DNA of 64,000 nucleotides from Mycolicibacterium holsaticum DSM 44478 = JCM 12374 (GCF_019645835.1 NZ_CP080998.1:1054001-1118000), one strand, 5' to 3'. Positions 50,590 to 63,631 are shown, counted from the first letter of the stretch. Notes: generated by a model from the sequence alone, not told the origin. Made by a program: numbers and translations.

Positions 50590-52044
50590 CTACTTGTCGC
50601 CGTCGTCGGCTTCGGCCTTTGCGGCAGCCTCCGCGGCGGCGCTGCCCGGCCGCTTGCGCGACACCCAGCCCTCGATGGTGCGTTGGGGCCCGGCCGAAAC
50701 CGCCAGCGCGCCCGGCGGCACGTCCTCGCGCACCACGGTGCCCGCCCCGGTGTAGGCGCCGTCGCCGACGGTGACCGGGGCGATGAACATGGTGTCCGAG
50801 CCGGTCCGCACGTGTGAGCCGATCGTCGTGCGGTTCTTGTTCTCGCCGTCGTAGTTGACGAACACGCTCGACGCGCCGATGTTGCTGTGCTCGCCGATGT
50901 CGGCGTCGCCGACGTAGGTCAGATGCGGCACCTTGGTTCCCGCGCCGATGGTCGAGTTCTTGGCTTCGACGAACGCGCCGAGTTTGCCGTCGGCGCCCAG
51001 CACGGTGCCCGGCCGCAGGTAGGCGAACGGCCCGACCGCGGCGCCGGCGCCGATGACGGACTGCCCGCCGTGGGTCCGCACCACGCTGGCGTTGTCGCCG
51101 ACGGTGACGTCGGTCAGCGTGGTGTCCGGGCCGATCTGGCAGTTCCCGCCGATGCGGGTGCCGCCGAGCAGCTGGGTGCCGGGGTAGACGACGGTGTCGC
51201 GCCCGATCGTGACGTCGACGTCGACCCAGGTGGTGGCCGGGTCGACGACCGTCACCCCGGCGCGTTGGTGCGCCGCCACGATGCGCCGGTTCAGCTCGGC
51301 GCCGAGCTCGGCCAGCTGCACCCGGTCGTTGACGCCGGCGACCAGGGTGGCGTCGTCGATGTGCTTGGCGCGCACCACCTGCCCGTCGGAGCGCACGATC
51401 GAGATCACGTCGGTCAGGTACTGCTCCTGCTGGGCGTTGTCGGAGTCCAGCCGGCTCAACGCCGACCGCAGCGCGGCCATGTCGAACGCGTACACCCCGG
51501 CGTTGACCTCGTCGATGGCCAGCTGCGACGGGCTGGCATCGGCCTGTTCGACGATGCCGATCACCTCGCGGTCCTGCGTGCGCAGGATGCGGCCGTAGCC
51601 GGTCGGGTCGGGCAGCGTGGTGGTGAGAACCGTGGCCGCGGCGGGCTCGGTGCTGTGGGTGGCGATCAGGTCGGCCAGCGTGTCGGCGTCCAGCAGCGGA
51701 ACGTCACCGGAGGTCACCACGACGGTGCCGGCGAAGGCGTCGGGCAGCGCGGCCAGCCCGCAGGCCACCGCGTGGCCGGTGCCCAGTTGCTGCTCCTGCA
51801 CCGCGATGTCGACGGTGCGCCCGAATTGTTCGGCCAGCTCCTCGACAGCGGGGGCCACCCGGTCGCGGTCATGGCCCAGCACGACGACGAGGTGCTGGGG
51901 CGCCACCTTGGCGACCGCGTGCAGCGCGTGGGCCAGCATGCTGCGGCCCGCCAGCGTGTGCAGCACCTTGGGGGTGTCGGAGCGCATCCGGGTTCCGGCG
52001 CCGGCCGCAAGAACGACCACCGCAGCTTCGGTAGTTGCCGTCAT
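50590..52044 (-). CDS. glmU: bifunctional GlmU, glucosamine-1-P acetyltransferase / GlcNAc-1-P uridylyltransferase (Rv1018c orthologue)
   Basis: Two-step enzyme producing UDP-GlcNAc for peptidoglycan and arabinogalactan linker. The 484-residue protein has an N-terminal pyrophosphorylase domain ([19 protein letters not shown], about 11-29; EVNAGVYAF) and a C-terminal left-handed beta-helix with hexapeptide repeats and the acetyltransferase region [42 protein letters not shown] charged Lys/Ala/Asp tail follows. GGAG precedes the ATG at 52044. tRNA-Gln lies 85 bp upstream in the same direction. Confidence 0.96.
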   Translation of the reverse strand: MTATTEAAVVVLAAGAGTRMRSDTPKVLHTLAGRSMLAHALHAVAKVAPQHLVVVLGHDRDRVAPAVEELAEQFGRTVDIAVQEQQLGTGHAVACGLAALPDAFAGTVVVTSGDVPLLDADTLADLIATHSTEPAAATVLTTTLPDPTGYGRILRTQDREVIGIVEQADASPSQLAIDEVNAGVYAFDMAALRSALSRLDSDNAQQEQYLTDVISIVRSDGQVVRAKHIDDATLVAGVNDRVQLAELGAELNRRIVAAHQRAGVTVVDPATTWVDVDVTIGRDTVVYPGTQLLGGTRIGGNCQIGPDTTLTDVTVGDNASVVRTHGGQSVIGAGAAVGPFAYLRPGTVLGADGKLGAFVEAKNSTIGAGTKVPHLTYVGDADIGEHSNIGASSVFVNYDGENKNRTTIGSHVRTGSDTMFIAPVTVGDGAYTGAGTVVREDVPPGALAVSAGPQRTIEGWVSRKRPGSAAAEAAAKAEADDGDK

Positions 52045-52129
52045 CCGGTCTCCTGCCCCTGTCGAATGTGCAGTTTCATCCGCGACACGCCGATGACACC
52101 GTATGAAAGCGCACAGTCGCGACCAAATG

Positions 52130-52201
52130 CTCCGTCGCCAGGACTCGAACCTGAACTATCTGAACCAAAATCAGAGGTGCTGCCGATTACACCACGACGG
52201 A
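52130..52201 (-). tRNA. tRNA-Gln (anticodon TTG)
   Basis: 72-nt cloverleaf on the minus strand: acceptor TCCGTCG pairing with CGACGGA, D-arm TGTAATCGGCAGCA, anticodon stem TCTGA/TCAGA with loop TTTTGGT (anticodon TTG), T-arm with GGTTCGAGTCC, discriminator G. CCA is not encoded. Its place between glmU and the TetR gene is the same as in M. tuberculosis. Confidence 0.96.
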
Positions 52202-52217
52202 TCGATCACCACGTGAT

Positions 52218-52236
52218 GCTAGTCGAACCAACTAGC
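52218..52236. promoter_or_regulatory. candidate operator of the Rv1019-type TetR regulator
   Basis: GCTAGT (52218-52223), 7-bp spacer, ACTAGC (52231-52236): a perfect inverted repeat that overlaps the -10 candidate TAGCCT (52233-52238). TAGCCT ends 7 nt before the GTG of the TetR gene. This is a classical autorepressor layout. CTAG is rare in GC-rich DNA, so its double occurrence is notable. Confidence 0.6.
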
Positions 52237-52245
52237 CTTACTACC

Positions 52246-52893
52246 GTGGCCGCATTCGACAAAGAGGTGCGTGCGCCGCGCGCCCGGATGACGGGTGCCG
52301 AGCGGCGCCATCAGCTCATCGACGTCGCCCGTTCGTTGTTCGCCGAACGCGGTTACGAGGGTACCTCGATCGAGGAGATCGCCCAACGCGCCAGCGTCTC
52401 CAAACCGGTGGTCTACGAGCATTTCGGCGGCAAAGAGGGGCTCTACGCGGTGGTGGTCGACCGCGAGATGTCGGCGTTGCTGGACGGCATCACGTCGTCG
52501 TTGACCCGGATGACCAACAACCGCTCGCGGCTGCGGATCGAACGCGTCGCGCTGGCGCTGTTGACCTACGTCGACGAGCGCACCGACGGGTTCCGCATCC
52601 TCATCCGCGACTCTCCGGCGGCCATCACGTCCGGCAGCACCTACTCCACGCTGCTCAACGAGGCCGTCAACCAGGTGTCGTCGATCCTGGCCGGAGACTT
52701 CTCCAAGCGCGGCCTGGATCCGGAGATGGCCCCGCTGTATGCGCAGGCGTTGGTCGGTTCGGTCTCGATGACGGCACAGTGGTGGCTCGATGTGCGCGAG
52801 CCCAAGAAGGAGGTTGTCGCCGCGCATCTGGTCAACCTGTGCTGGAACGGGCTGATGCATCTGGAGGACGACCCGCAGCTGCTCGACGAGTAA
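52246..52893 (+). CDS. TetR-family regulator (Rv1019 orthologue)
   Basis: Regulator of 215 residues, starting at GTG 52246. The helix-turn-helix is RHQLIDVARSLFAERGYEGTSIEEIAQRASVSKPVVYEHFGGKEGLYAVVVDRE; the ligand domain contains TYVDERTDGFRILIRDSP and AQWWLDVREPKKEVVAAHLVNLCWNGLMHL. The huge frame starting at 50887 is an antisense extension over glmU and is not used. The promoter looks leaderless and overlaps a palindrome. In M. tuberculosis Rv1019 is reported, as I recall, to autorepress and to be co-transcribed with mfd and mazG; here mfd is 113 bp downstream and appears to have its own -10. Confidence 0.9.
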   Translation: MAAFDKEVRAPRARMTGAERRHQLIDVARSLFAERGYEGTSIEEIAQRASVSKPVVYEHFGGKEGLYAVVVDREMSALLDGITSSLTRMTNNRSRLRIERVALALLTYVDERTDGFRILIRDSPAAITSGSTYSTLLNEAVNQVSSILAGDFSKRGLDPEMAPLYAQALVGSVSMTAQWWLDVREPKKEVVAAHLVNLCWNGLMHLEDDPQLLDE

Positions 52894-52952
52894 TCCCGCC
52901 ACCGTCGTTTCGCCGAGATTGACGTAATGGCGAAAACCACTCGCACGTTGGC

Positions 52953-52972
52953 GCCCAAATGTCCCTTTGGGC
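52953..52972. promoter_or_regulatory. palindrome in the mfd upstream region
   Basis: GCCCAAA (52953-52959), 6-bp loop, TTTGGGC (52966-52972): perfect 7-bp arms. TACGAT (52992-52997) lies 9 nt before the mfd ATG as a candidate -10. The palindrome's right arm covers the -35 zone. It could be an operator, or a weak terminator of the TetR gene (no T-tract). Confidence 0.4.
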
Positions 52973-53006
52973 ATGTAGGTAAAGCCGCGCATACGATGGA
53001 AGCATC

Positions 53007-56690
<3,684 letters not shown>

Positions 56691-56907
56691 CGCCTGATCA
56701 CAGCCATGGTGATTTATCCCACCGGCGGCGTGGATAACGCAGCCGAATGCCGACCCGACGTACCGAGTGGGGGGTCAAGGTGTTGCGTTGTCGTCTAGAT
56801 CGAAGGCGACGGGATCGTCCGGACCGGACGGTTGAGCAATTTCCTAAACCGAACATCACGCGTACACCAAAGACGGTGTCGCAGTGACGGAAGGCGAAGG
56901 AGTGAAA

Positions 56908-57396
56908 ATGAACTTCAAGAAATTCGCGGTAACCACGACGATGGCCGGTGCGCTGGGACTCGGTGGCCTCGGCCTGGGAACGGGCCTGGCACAAGCCGCT
57001 CCGTTCGTGCCGCCGCCGCCGCCGATTCCGGTGCCGGGTGTGCACGTGCCCGACGTGCATCTTCCGGGTGTGCACGTTCCTGACGTGAACGTGCCGAGCG
57101 TCAACGTTCCTGATGTGAACGTGCCGAGCGTCAACGTTCCTGATGTGAACGTGCCGGCCGTCAACGTTCCCGACGTGAACGTGCCGGACGTGCGGTTCCC
57201 GCAGCTGGGTGATTACTTCCGGCTGCCGGTGACCCACATTGCCCCCGGGCAGCTGAAGAATGCGCCGTTCATCAATGGCGTTGCGAACCCGTTCTTCGGC
57301 ATCCCGCCGGGTCAGCTGAAGAAGATGGCCACGGTGGACGGGATCGTCAACCCGTTCTTCGAGCATTCGCCGGGCCACTGGGTGATTCCGGGCTAG
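56908..57396 (+). CDS. secreted protein with 5-residue VPxVN repeats
   Basis: Function unknown. 162 residues from ATG 56908 (GAAGGAG 7 nt upstream). A Sec signal (MAGALGLGGLGLGTGLAQAAP, cleavage near residue 31) leads into PFVPPPPPIPVPG and then some 14 near-perfect pentads of V-P-[DSA]-V-[NH] (about 45-95), encoded by 30-bp tandem DNA repeats. A C-terminal domain holds two copies of a PGQLK...GxxNPFF unit (about 112-155). The pentad spacing suggests an extended or beta-helical rod. No Cys. It is an insertion between mfd and mazG relative to M. tuberculosis. A terminator-like hairpin follows. Confidence 0.85.
   Translation: MNFKKFAVTTTMAGALGLGGLGLGTGLAQAAPFVPPPPPIPVPGVHVPDVHLPGVHVPDVNVPSVNVPDVNVPSVNVPDVNVPAVNVPDVNVPDVRFPQLGDYFRLPVTHIAPGQLKNAPFINGVANPFFGIPPGQLKKMATVDGIVNPFFEHSPGHWVIPG
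57091..57180 (+). repeat. three tandem 30-bp coding repeats
   Basis: Units 57091-57120, 57121-57150 and 57151-57180; the first two are identical and the third differs at 4 positions. Degenerate units extend on both sides (about 57040-57195). Each unit encodes two pentads, VPSVN-VPDVN. The identity of units 1 and 2 suggests recent expansion; copy number may vary between strains. Confidence 0.92.
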
Positions 57397-57420
57397 TCCT
57401 TGAGTCCCCGAGGTGACACG

Positions 57421-57452
57421 ATGGCCGCCTTGCCTTCGGGCAGGGCGGCCAT
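57421..57452 (+). terminator. terminator-like hairpin after the VPxVN gene
   Basis: A 14-bp stem (57421-57434 with 57439-57452; one G-U pair, otherwise perfect) closed by a TTCG tetraloop, 25 bp after the stop. Very stable, but with no T-tract, as is usual for mycobacterial intrinsic terminators. Confidence 0.75.
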
Positions 57453-57562
57453 CTGGCGTTCGCAGGCTTGCAGGTACTCGCCACGGGCGTCGAGGTCGGG
57501 TCAATGTGTTGGTATAACCGAAACCAGCGGTCTCATCGAAAATGCGTGAGGGGGTCTAGCCC

Positions 57563-58651
57563 ATGACCGTCGTATTGGTCGACCCCCGCCGGCCGGCCCT
57601 CATCCCCGTCGACGCGATCGAGCTGCTCAGCGGCGACGTCCAGTACACCGAGGAGATACCGGTGAAGGTGCCATGGTCGCTGCCCTCGGCGCGGCCGTGG
57701 TTCTCCGACGAGGCCGACGAGCAAGGCGCGCCGGTGCTGCTGTCGTCGGACCCGGACCATCCCGCGGTCAAGACGCGGCTGGCGGCCGGGGAGAGGCTGG
57801 TCGCCGCCCCCGAGCCCGCGCCGGGGGAGCGCCTTCTCGACGCGGTCGCGATGATGGACAAGCTGCGCACCTCCGGACCGTGGGAGAGCGAACAGACACA
57901 CGATTCCCTGCGCCGCTACCTGCTGGAGGAAACCTACGAGCTGTTCGACGCGGTACGCGGTGGCAACGCCGACGAACTACGCGAAGAACTCGGAGATGTA
58001 TTGCTGCAGGTGCTATTTCACGCCCGAATCGCCGAGGATGCACCCCAGAATTCCTTCACCGTCGACGACGTCGCCGACTCGCTGGTACGCAAACTCGGCA
58101 ACCGCGTGCCTGCCGTGCTTGCCGGCGAGGCGATTTCACTCGACGACCAGTTGGCGCAGTGGGAGGAGCGCAAGGCCCTGGAGAAGCGGGCCAGGCGGGC
58201 ATTCTCCTGCATGGACGACGTCCCGACCGGTCAGCCCGCATTGGCGTTGGCGCAGAAGGTGATCGAGCGGGTGACCGCGGCGAACCTGCCCGCCGATCTC
58301 ATTCCGGAGGGCATCAAGTCGGTGACGGTGACGGTGGCGGCGGGTTTCGACGCAGAGAGCGCGTTGCGGGCACAGGTCCTGGAGTTCATGGACACCGTGC
58401 GCAAGGTCGAACACGAGGTCGCCGTCGGTCGTCGCGGCGACGACGTCCCCGAGGAACTCGACGTCGCGCCGCTCGGCGAGATCACCGAGGAACAGTGGCG
58501 CGCGTACTGGCCGGCCGACGACACCGAGCCCGCGCCGGACCGCGTGCCCGAGCCGACACCGGCCGAGGTGCCCGAGCCGGCGCCTGCCGGCGTTCCCGAA
58601 CCCGGACCGGTGGAAGTCCCCGAACCGTCCCCGCAGGACGTCGAATGTTGA
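57563..58651 (+). CDS. mazG: nucleoside triphosphate pyrophosphohydrolase MazG (Rv1021 orthologue)
   Basis: Hydrolyses NTPs, including oxidised or non-canonical ones, to NMP and PPi; cleans the nucleotide pool. The 362-residue protein has an N-terminal region (to about 95), then the all-alpha MazG domain with the Mg2+ site EETYELFDAVRGG (about 122-134) and EELGDVLLQVLFHARIAED (ExxxD). A second region (QPALALAQKVIERV) follows. From about residue 316 the C-terminus is a Pro-rich tail of VPEPxPAxVPEPxP repeats, which is not part of the usual enzyme. The start is ATG 57563. Confidence 0.93.
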   Translation: MTVVLVDPRRPALIPVDAIELLSGDVQYTEEIPVKVPWSLPSARPWFSDEADEQGAPVLLSSDPDHPAVKTRLAAGERLVAAPEPAPGERLLDAVAMMDKLRTSGPWESEQTHDSLRRYLLEETYELFDAVRGGNADELREELGDVLLQVLFHARIAEDAPQNSFTVDDVADSLVRKLGNRVPAVLAGEAISLDDQLAQWEERKALEKRARRAFSCMDDVPTGQPALALAQKVIERVTAANLPADLIPEGIKSVTVTVAAGFDAESALRAQVLEFMDTVRKVEHEVAVGRRGDDVPEELDVAPLGEITEEQWRAYWPADDTEPAPDRVPEPTPAEVPEPAPAGVPEPGPVEVPEPSPQDVEC

Positions 58652-58746
58652 CCAGCGAATTCGGCGGGTTTTGTCCTGCTGAGCGAGCGTAAGCGCGCCG
58701 AAAACGCGAGGGGCGTTTCGGCGCGCCGCGGCGAACACGTGGGAAC

Positions 58747-59511
58747 ATGGCAAGCGACCGAGGTTGGTTGAGGAGTCTGGTGTCGCCGGTGCGTTGGCTG
58801 CGGGCTGTCGCCGTAGTAGGTGCGACAGCGCTGCTCTTGGCTTCGAGCTGTTCCTGGCAGCTCGGAACGCCCATACCTGAAGGTATACCGCCGCCCCCGG
58901 GTGACCCGGTGCCCAAAATCGACACCTACGCCAAGGGTCGGCCCGCCGACCAGCTGCACGACTGGGCGGCCGCACGCGCACCCGCCCTCGGCATACCCGT
59001 CGGGGCGCTGGAGGCCTACGCCTACGCCGCACGGGTCGCGGAGGTGGAGAACCCGGACTGCAACCTGGCATGGACGACGCTGGCAGGCATCGGACAGGTA
59101 GAAAGCCACCACGGCACGTATCGCGGCGCGGCCATCGAGGACAACGGCGACGTGCGCCCGCCCATCCGCGGCGTGCTGCTCGACGGCACGGGCGGCAACC
59201 TCGAGATCCTCGACGACGACGCGGTCAGCCACGACGGCGACATGGCCTTCGCCCGCGCCATGGGGCCGATGCAGTTCATCCCCGAAACGTGGCGGCTCTA
59301 CGGCGTCGACGCCAACAACGACGGCGAGGTCAGCGCCGACAACATCGACGACGCCGCGCTGTCGGCCGCCGGGTACCTGTGCTGGCGCGGTAAGGACCTG
59401 GCCACCCCGAGGGGCTGGATGAACGCGCTGCGCGCCTACAACCTGTCCGACCAGTACGCCCGCACCGTGCGCGACTGGGCCACCGCGTATGCGAACGGAC
59501 ACCCCCTCTGA
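58747..59511 (+). CDS. lpqU: lytic transglycosylase-like lipoprotein LpqU (Rv1022 orthologue)
   Basis: Envelope lipoprotein predicted to cleave peptidoglycan glycan strands. 254 residues: signal VVGATALLLASSC with lipidated Cys in LASSC (about Cys 35), then an MltB/SLT_2-type domain with WTTLAGIGQVESHHGTYRGA (catalytic Glu in QVESHHG), RAMGPMQFIPETWRLYGVDANNDGEVSADNIDDAALSAA and CWRGKDL, RAYNLSDQYARTVRDWA. ATG 58747 starts 95 bp after mazG and precedes eno by 75 bp. Confidence 0.92.
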   Translation: MASDRGWLRSLVSPVRWLRAVAVVGATALLLASSCSWQLGTPIPEGIPPPPGDPVPKIDTYAKGRPADQLHDWAAARAPALGIPVGALEAYAYAARVAEVENPDCNLAWTTLAGIGQVESHHGTYRGAAIEDNGDVRPPIRGVLLDGTGGNLEILDDDAVSHDGDMAFARAMGPMQFIPETWRLYGVDANNDGEVSADNIDDAALSAAGYLCWRGKDLATPRGWMNALRAYNLSDQYARTVRDWATAYANGHPL

Positions 59512-60876
<1,365 letters not shown>

Positions 60877-60879
60877 GCC

Positions 60880-61572
60880 GTGCCCGACGCGAAACGACCC
60901 GATCCGAAGAGACGGTCACCCACCTCCCGGCCCAGTAAGCCGGGTAAAGGTGGTGGCAAGGGTCGTCCTCGCACCACCGCGGCCCGCCGGGAAACGCGCG
61001 CGGCGGACCCGGCCGATACGCGTCAGACCCCCGAAGCGGCCAAGGACACCACCGAGTCGATTCGCCGATCGATCGCGGAGTCGGCCGAACAACAGTCCGA
61101 GCAGCGGTTCGGCTCCGCGGCGCGGCGTGCGGCGATCCTCGCCGCGGTGGTGTGCGTGCTGACGCTGACGATCGCCGGCCCGGTGCGCACCTACTTCGGC
61201 CAGCGCACGGAGATGAAGCAACTCAAGGCCACCGAGGCGCAGCTGCGCGAACAGATCGCAGAGCTCGAACAGCAGAAGGTCAAACTCGCCGATCCGGTGT
61301 ACATCGCCGCCCAGGCCCGGGAACGGTTGGGGTTCGTGATGTCCGGTGAGACGCCGTACCAAGTGCAGCTCCCCGAGAAGGTCGTGCTGCCGGGAAGACC
61401 CGGCATGGAGCCCGAGGCCGTCAACCCCGACCAGCCGTGGTATACCGCACTGTGGAACACGATTGCCGATGAGCCACACGGGGTTTCGCCCGCACCGTTG
61501 CCGCAGCCGGGTGTGCCGCCAGGGATGCCGCCGCCCCCGCCGACCCCCGCACCGCCTGCTCCCGGTGGTTGA
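60880..61572 (+). CDS. ftsB: FtsB/DivIC-family septum formation protein (Rv1024 orthologue)
   Basis: Bitopic cell-division protein that joins FtsQ/FtsL at the septum. 230 residues: a long basic cytoplasmic N-terminus (about 1-82, SRPSKPGKGGGKGRPRTTAAR), one TM span (AAILAAVVCVLTLTIAGPV, about 85-103), a leucine-zipper-like coiled coil (EMKQLKATEAQLREQIAELEQQ), QARERLGFVMSGE and a Pro-rich tail (GVPPGMPPPPPTPAPPAP). The GTG follows eno by 3 bp. Its stop overlaps the next start by 8 bp. Confidence 0.92.
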   Translation: MPDAKRPDPKRRSPTSRPSKPGKGGGKGRPRTTAARRETRAADPADTRQTPEAAKDTTESIRRSIAESAEQQSEQRFGSAARRAAILAAVVCVLTLTIAGPVRTYFGQRTEMKQLKATEAQLREQIAELEQQKVKLADPVYIAAQARERLGFVMSGETPYQVQLPEKVVLPGRPGMEPEAVNPDQPWYTALWNTIADEPHGVSPAPLPQPGVPPGMPPPPPTPAPPAPGG

Positions 61573-62056
61573 GCAGTCCGACCTCGACGCCGTCGCGCGG
61601 CAGCTGGGCCGTGAACCCCGCGGCGTCCTGGAGATCGCCTACCGCTGCCCGAACGGGGAACCGGGCGTGGTCAAAACCGCACCGAGATTGCCTGACGGCA
61701 CACCGTTTCCGACGCTGTATTACCTCACGCACCCGGCGCTGACCGCCGCGGCGAGCCGGCTCGAGTCGTCGGGTCTGATGAAAGAGATGACCGAACGACT
61801 GCAGCAGGACGCCGAGTTGGCGGCGGCGTACCGTCGTGCGCATGACTCCTACCTGGCCGAGCGGGATGCGATCGAGCCTTTGGGCACAACGTTTTCCGGC
61901 GGCGGCATGCCCGACCGCGTCAAATGCCTGCATGTGCTGATGGCGCATGCCTTGGCCAAGGGGCCGGGAATCAACCCGTTCGGCGACGAGGCGCTGGCGC
62001 TGCTGGCTGACGAACCGGCGATGGCCGGCATCCTCGAGCGAGAGAAGTGGACATGA
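61565..62056 (+). CDS. DUF501 family protein (Rv1025 orthologue)
   Basis: Conserved actinobacterial protein of unknown function, 163 residues, always near eno/ftsB/ppx. GTG 61565 overlaps ftsB by 8 bp and the next gene begins in an ATGA overlap. Visible DUF501 features: DAVARQLGREPRGVLEIAYRCPNGEPGVVKTAPRLPDGTPFPTLYYLTHP and CLHVLMAHALAKGPGINPFGDEAL. The frame further upstream is not homologous and is rejected. Confidence 0.9.
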   Translation: MVEQSDLDAVARQLGREPRGVLEIAYRCPNGEPGVVKTAPRLPDGTPFPTLYYLTHPALTAAASRLESSGLMKEMTERLQQDAELAAAYRRAHDSYLAERDAIEPLGTTFSGGGMPDRVKCLHVLMAHALAKGPGINPFGDEALALLADEPAMAGILEREKWT

Positions 62057-63003
62057 CCAGGGTCGGAGCCATCGACTGCGGTACGAACTCCATCCGGCTG
62101 CTGATCGCCGACGTCGACGAGCGCACCGGGCGGCCGCGGCTGCGCGATGTGCACCGCGAGATGCGCATCGTGCGGCTCGGCCAAGGCGTGGACGCCACAG
62201 GGCGATTCGCGTCCGAAGCGCTGGACCGCACGCAGGCGGCGCTGAGCGCTTATGCCCGGTTGCTGGCCGACCACGGGGTCGCCAAGATCCGGATGGTCGC
62301 CACCTCGGCGACCCGCGACGCCGCCAATCGCGACGAGTTTTTCGCGATGACGGCCGACGTGCTGGGTCCGGTGGTCGCGGGCACCGTCGCCGAAGTGATC
62401 ACCGGCACCGAGGAAGCAGAGCTGTCGTTTCGCGGCGCGGTCGACGAATTAGACCCGGCGGCAGCCCCTTTCGTGGTCGTCGACCTGGGTGGCGGGTCGA
62501 CCGAGGTGGTGCTCGGCACCGATGACGTGACGGCCAGCTTCTCCGCGGACATCGGCTGCGTGCGGGTGACCGAACGCTGTCTGCATTCCGATCCGCCGAC
62601 CGCCGCCGAGATCGCGGCCGCGCGGGACGTGGTCCGCGACGGGTTGACGAAGGCGCTTGACGTGGTGCCCGTGGACCGGGCGCGCACCTGGGTGGGCGTG
62701 GCGGGCACGATGACGACGTTGTCGGCGTTGGCGCAGCGGTTGACCAGCTACGATCCCGCGGTCATCCATCTGTCCCGGGTCGGGTTCGGTGATCTGCTGG
62801 GGGTGTGCGATGAGGTGATCGCGATGACGCGTGCCCAACGCGCCGCGCTGGGTCCGATGCACGAGGGTCGCGTCGACGTGATCGGCGGCGGGGCGATCAT
62901 CGTCGAGGAACTCGCCGCGGCGCTGGGCCACCGGGACGGCATCGACGCGCTGGTGGTCAGCGAACACGACATCCTCGACGGCATCGCGCTCTCGATCGCC
63001 TGA
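62053..63003 (+). CDS. ppx: exopolyphosphatase/GppA-type phosphatase (Rv1026, ppx2 orthologue)
   Basis: ASKHA-fold phosphatase that degrades polyphosphate or pppGpp; 316 residues. Motifs: VGAIDCGTNSIRLLIAD (phosphate 1), LDRTQAALSAYARLLADHGV, MVATSATRDAANRDEF, FVVVDLGGGSTEVVLG (phosphate 2), CVRVTERCLHSDPPT, WVGVAGTMTTLSALAQ and ERALGPMHEGRVDVIGGGAII-type end. ATG 62053 lies in an ATGA overlap with the DUF501 gene and is preferred over GTG 62047. It may link polyphosphate and (p)ppGpp control with the growth genes upstream. Confidence 0.93.
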   Translation: MTRVGAIDCGTNSIRLLIADVDERTGRPRLRDVHREMRIVRLGQGVDATGRFASEALDRTQAALSAYARLLADHGVAKIRMVATSATRDAANRDEFFAMTADVLGPVVAGTVAEVITGTEEAELSFRGAVDELDPAAAPFVVVDLGGGSTEVVLGTDDVTASFSADIGCVRVTERCLHSDPPTAAEIAAARDVVRDGLTKALDVVPVDRARTWVGVAGTMTTLSALAQRLTSYDPAVIHLSRVGFGDLLGVCDEVIAMTRAQRAALGPMHEGRVDVIGGGAIIVEELAAALGHRDGIDALVVSEHDILDGIALSIA

Positions 63004-63013
63004 GCCCCGCGGG

Positions 63014-63436
63014 TCAGGTCCGAACCCTTCTGCGTCGCTTGGTCGGGTCACGTTGGCCTGCCAGCGTCAAACCGAGCACCGCCATCACGACGGCAAGCCC
63101 GAAGTGCAGCCAGTTGGCACCCCGGTCGGCGAGCAGTTCGTAGAGCCACAGGACGAAATACACCAGCGCGCCGCCCAGCAGATAGGCCCGGGCCGCGGCA
63201 TAACTGTGCGCCATCACGAAACCCAACGCGCCGGTGACCAGGTGCACCATGTTGTGCAGCGCAGAGACGGCGAACACCCCGAACACCTCGGCGCCCGTAT
63301 GTTCGGTCGCCCACGTCAGCCGGTCGTACTGAGCCGTGACGCCCGGGATGAACCCGCACACGCCGAGTATGAGCAGGCCGGCGCCGACGAAGATCGCGGC
63401 GGCTTGCACGGCCATGTACTTGGGGGTTGTCGCCAT
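63014..63436 (-). CDS. DUF4383 membrane protein
   Basis: Small integral membrane protein of unknown function, about 140 residues with four TM spans: AAAIFVGAGLLILGVCGFIPG, a second with FGVFAVSALHNMVHLVTGALG, YLLGGALVYFVLWLYELL and LHFGLAVVMAVLGLTLAG, then a basic RDPTKRRRRVRT tail. The HNMVHL motif is typical of DUF4383. Two ATG codons (63439, 63436) follow GGAGGT; the second has better spacing. The metallothionein-like gene lies 90 bp upstream on the same strand, so they may share a transcript. It converges on ppx. Confidence 0.85.
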   Translation of the reverse strand: MATTPKYMAVQAAAIFVGAGLLILGVCGFIPGVTAQYDRLTWATEHTGAEVFGVFAVSALHNMVHLVTGALGFVMAHSYAAARAYLLGGALVYFVLWLYELLADRGANWLHFGLAVVMAVLGLTLAGQRDPTKRRRRVRT

Positions 63437-63526
63437 CATCTCCACCTCCGCCCGACCCGAGGTTATTGACGGGTCAGCAGATCGATGAGATACCCCCGGC
63501 GGCGGGCCGTTAACCGGCCCGGGCGG

Positions 63527-63631
63527 TCACTTCTTGATGTAGCAGTTCGGGGCGTTGCCGCAGTGATGGCCTTGGTCGCACTTGTGGCAATGACACGAAC
63601 AACCGGAACGGTCGTTGGCTGGTGCACGCAT
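63527..63631 (-). CDS. 34-residue Cys/His-rich peptide, metallothionein-like
   Basis: A 34-codon frame with ATG at 63631, GAGGAG 10 nt upstream and TGA at 63527. The peptide has 6 Cys (11, 13, 15, 18, 24, 30) and 4 His (14, 16, 22, 23), the core being CSCHCHKCDQGHHC, followed by GNAPNC and a Tyr-Ile-Lys-Lys end. Thirty per cent of residues can bind soft metals (Cu(I), Zn, Cd). The basic, Pro/Asn-containing N-terminus has no signal, so it is cytosolic. It matches neither SmtA-type metallothioneins (about 55 aa) nor MymT (53 aa) in spacing. ATAT repeats and a possible operator lie upstream. I recognise no named family. Confidence 0.8.
   Translation of the reverse strand: MRAPANDRSGCSCHCHKCDQGHHCGNAPNCYIKK

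Noticed and set aside
50887..52893. 668-codon plus-strand frame across glmU, the tRNA and the TetR gene
   Set aside because: The first 450 codons are antisense to glmU and the frame runs through tRNA-Gln. Only the part from GTG 52246 encodes a protein (TetR).
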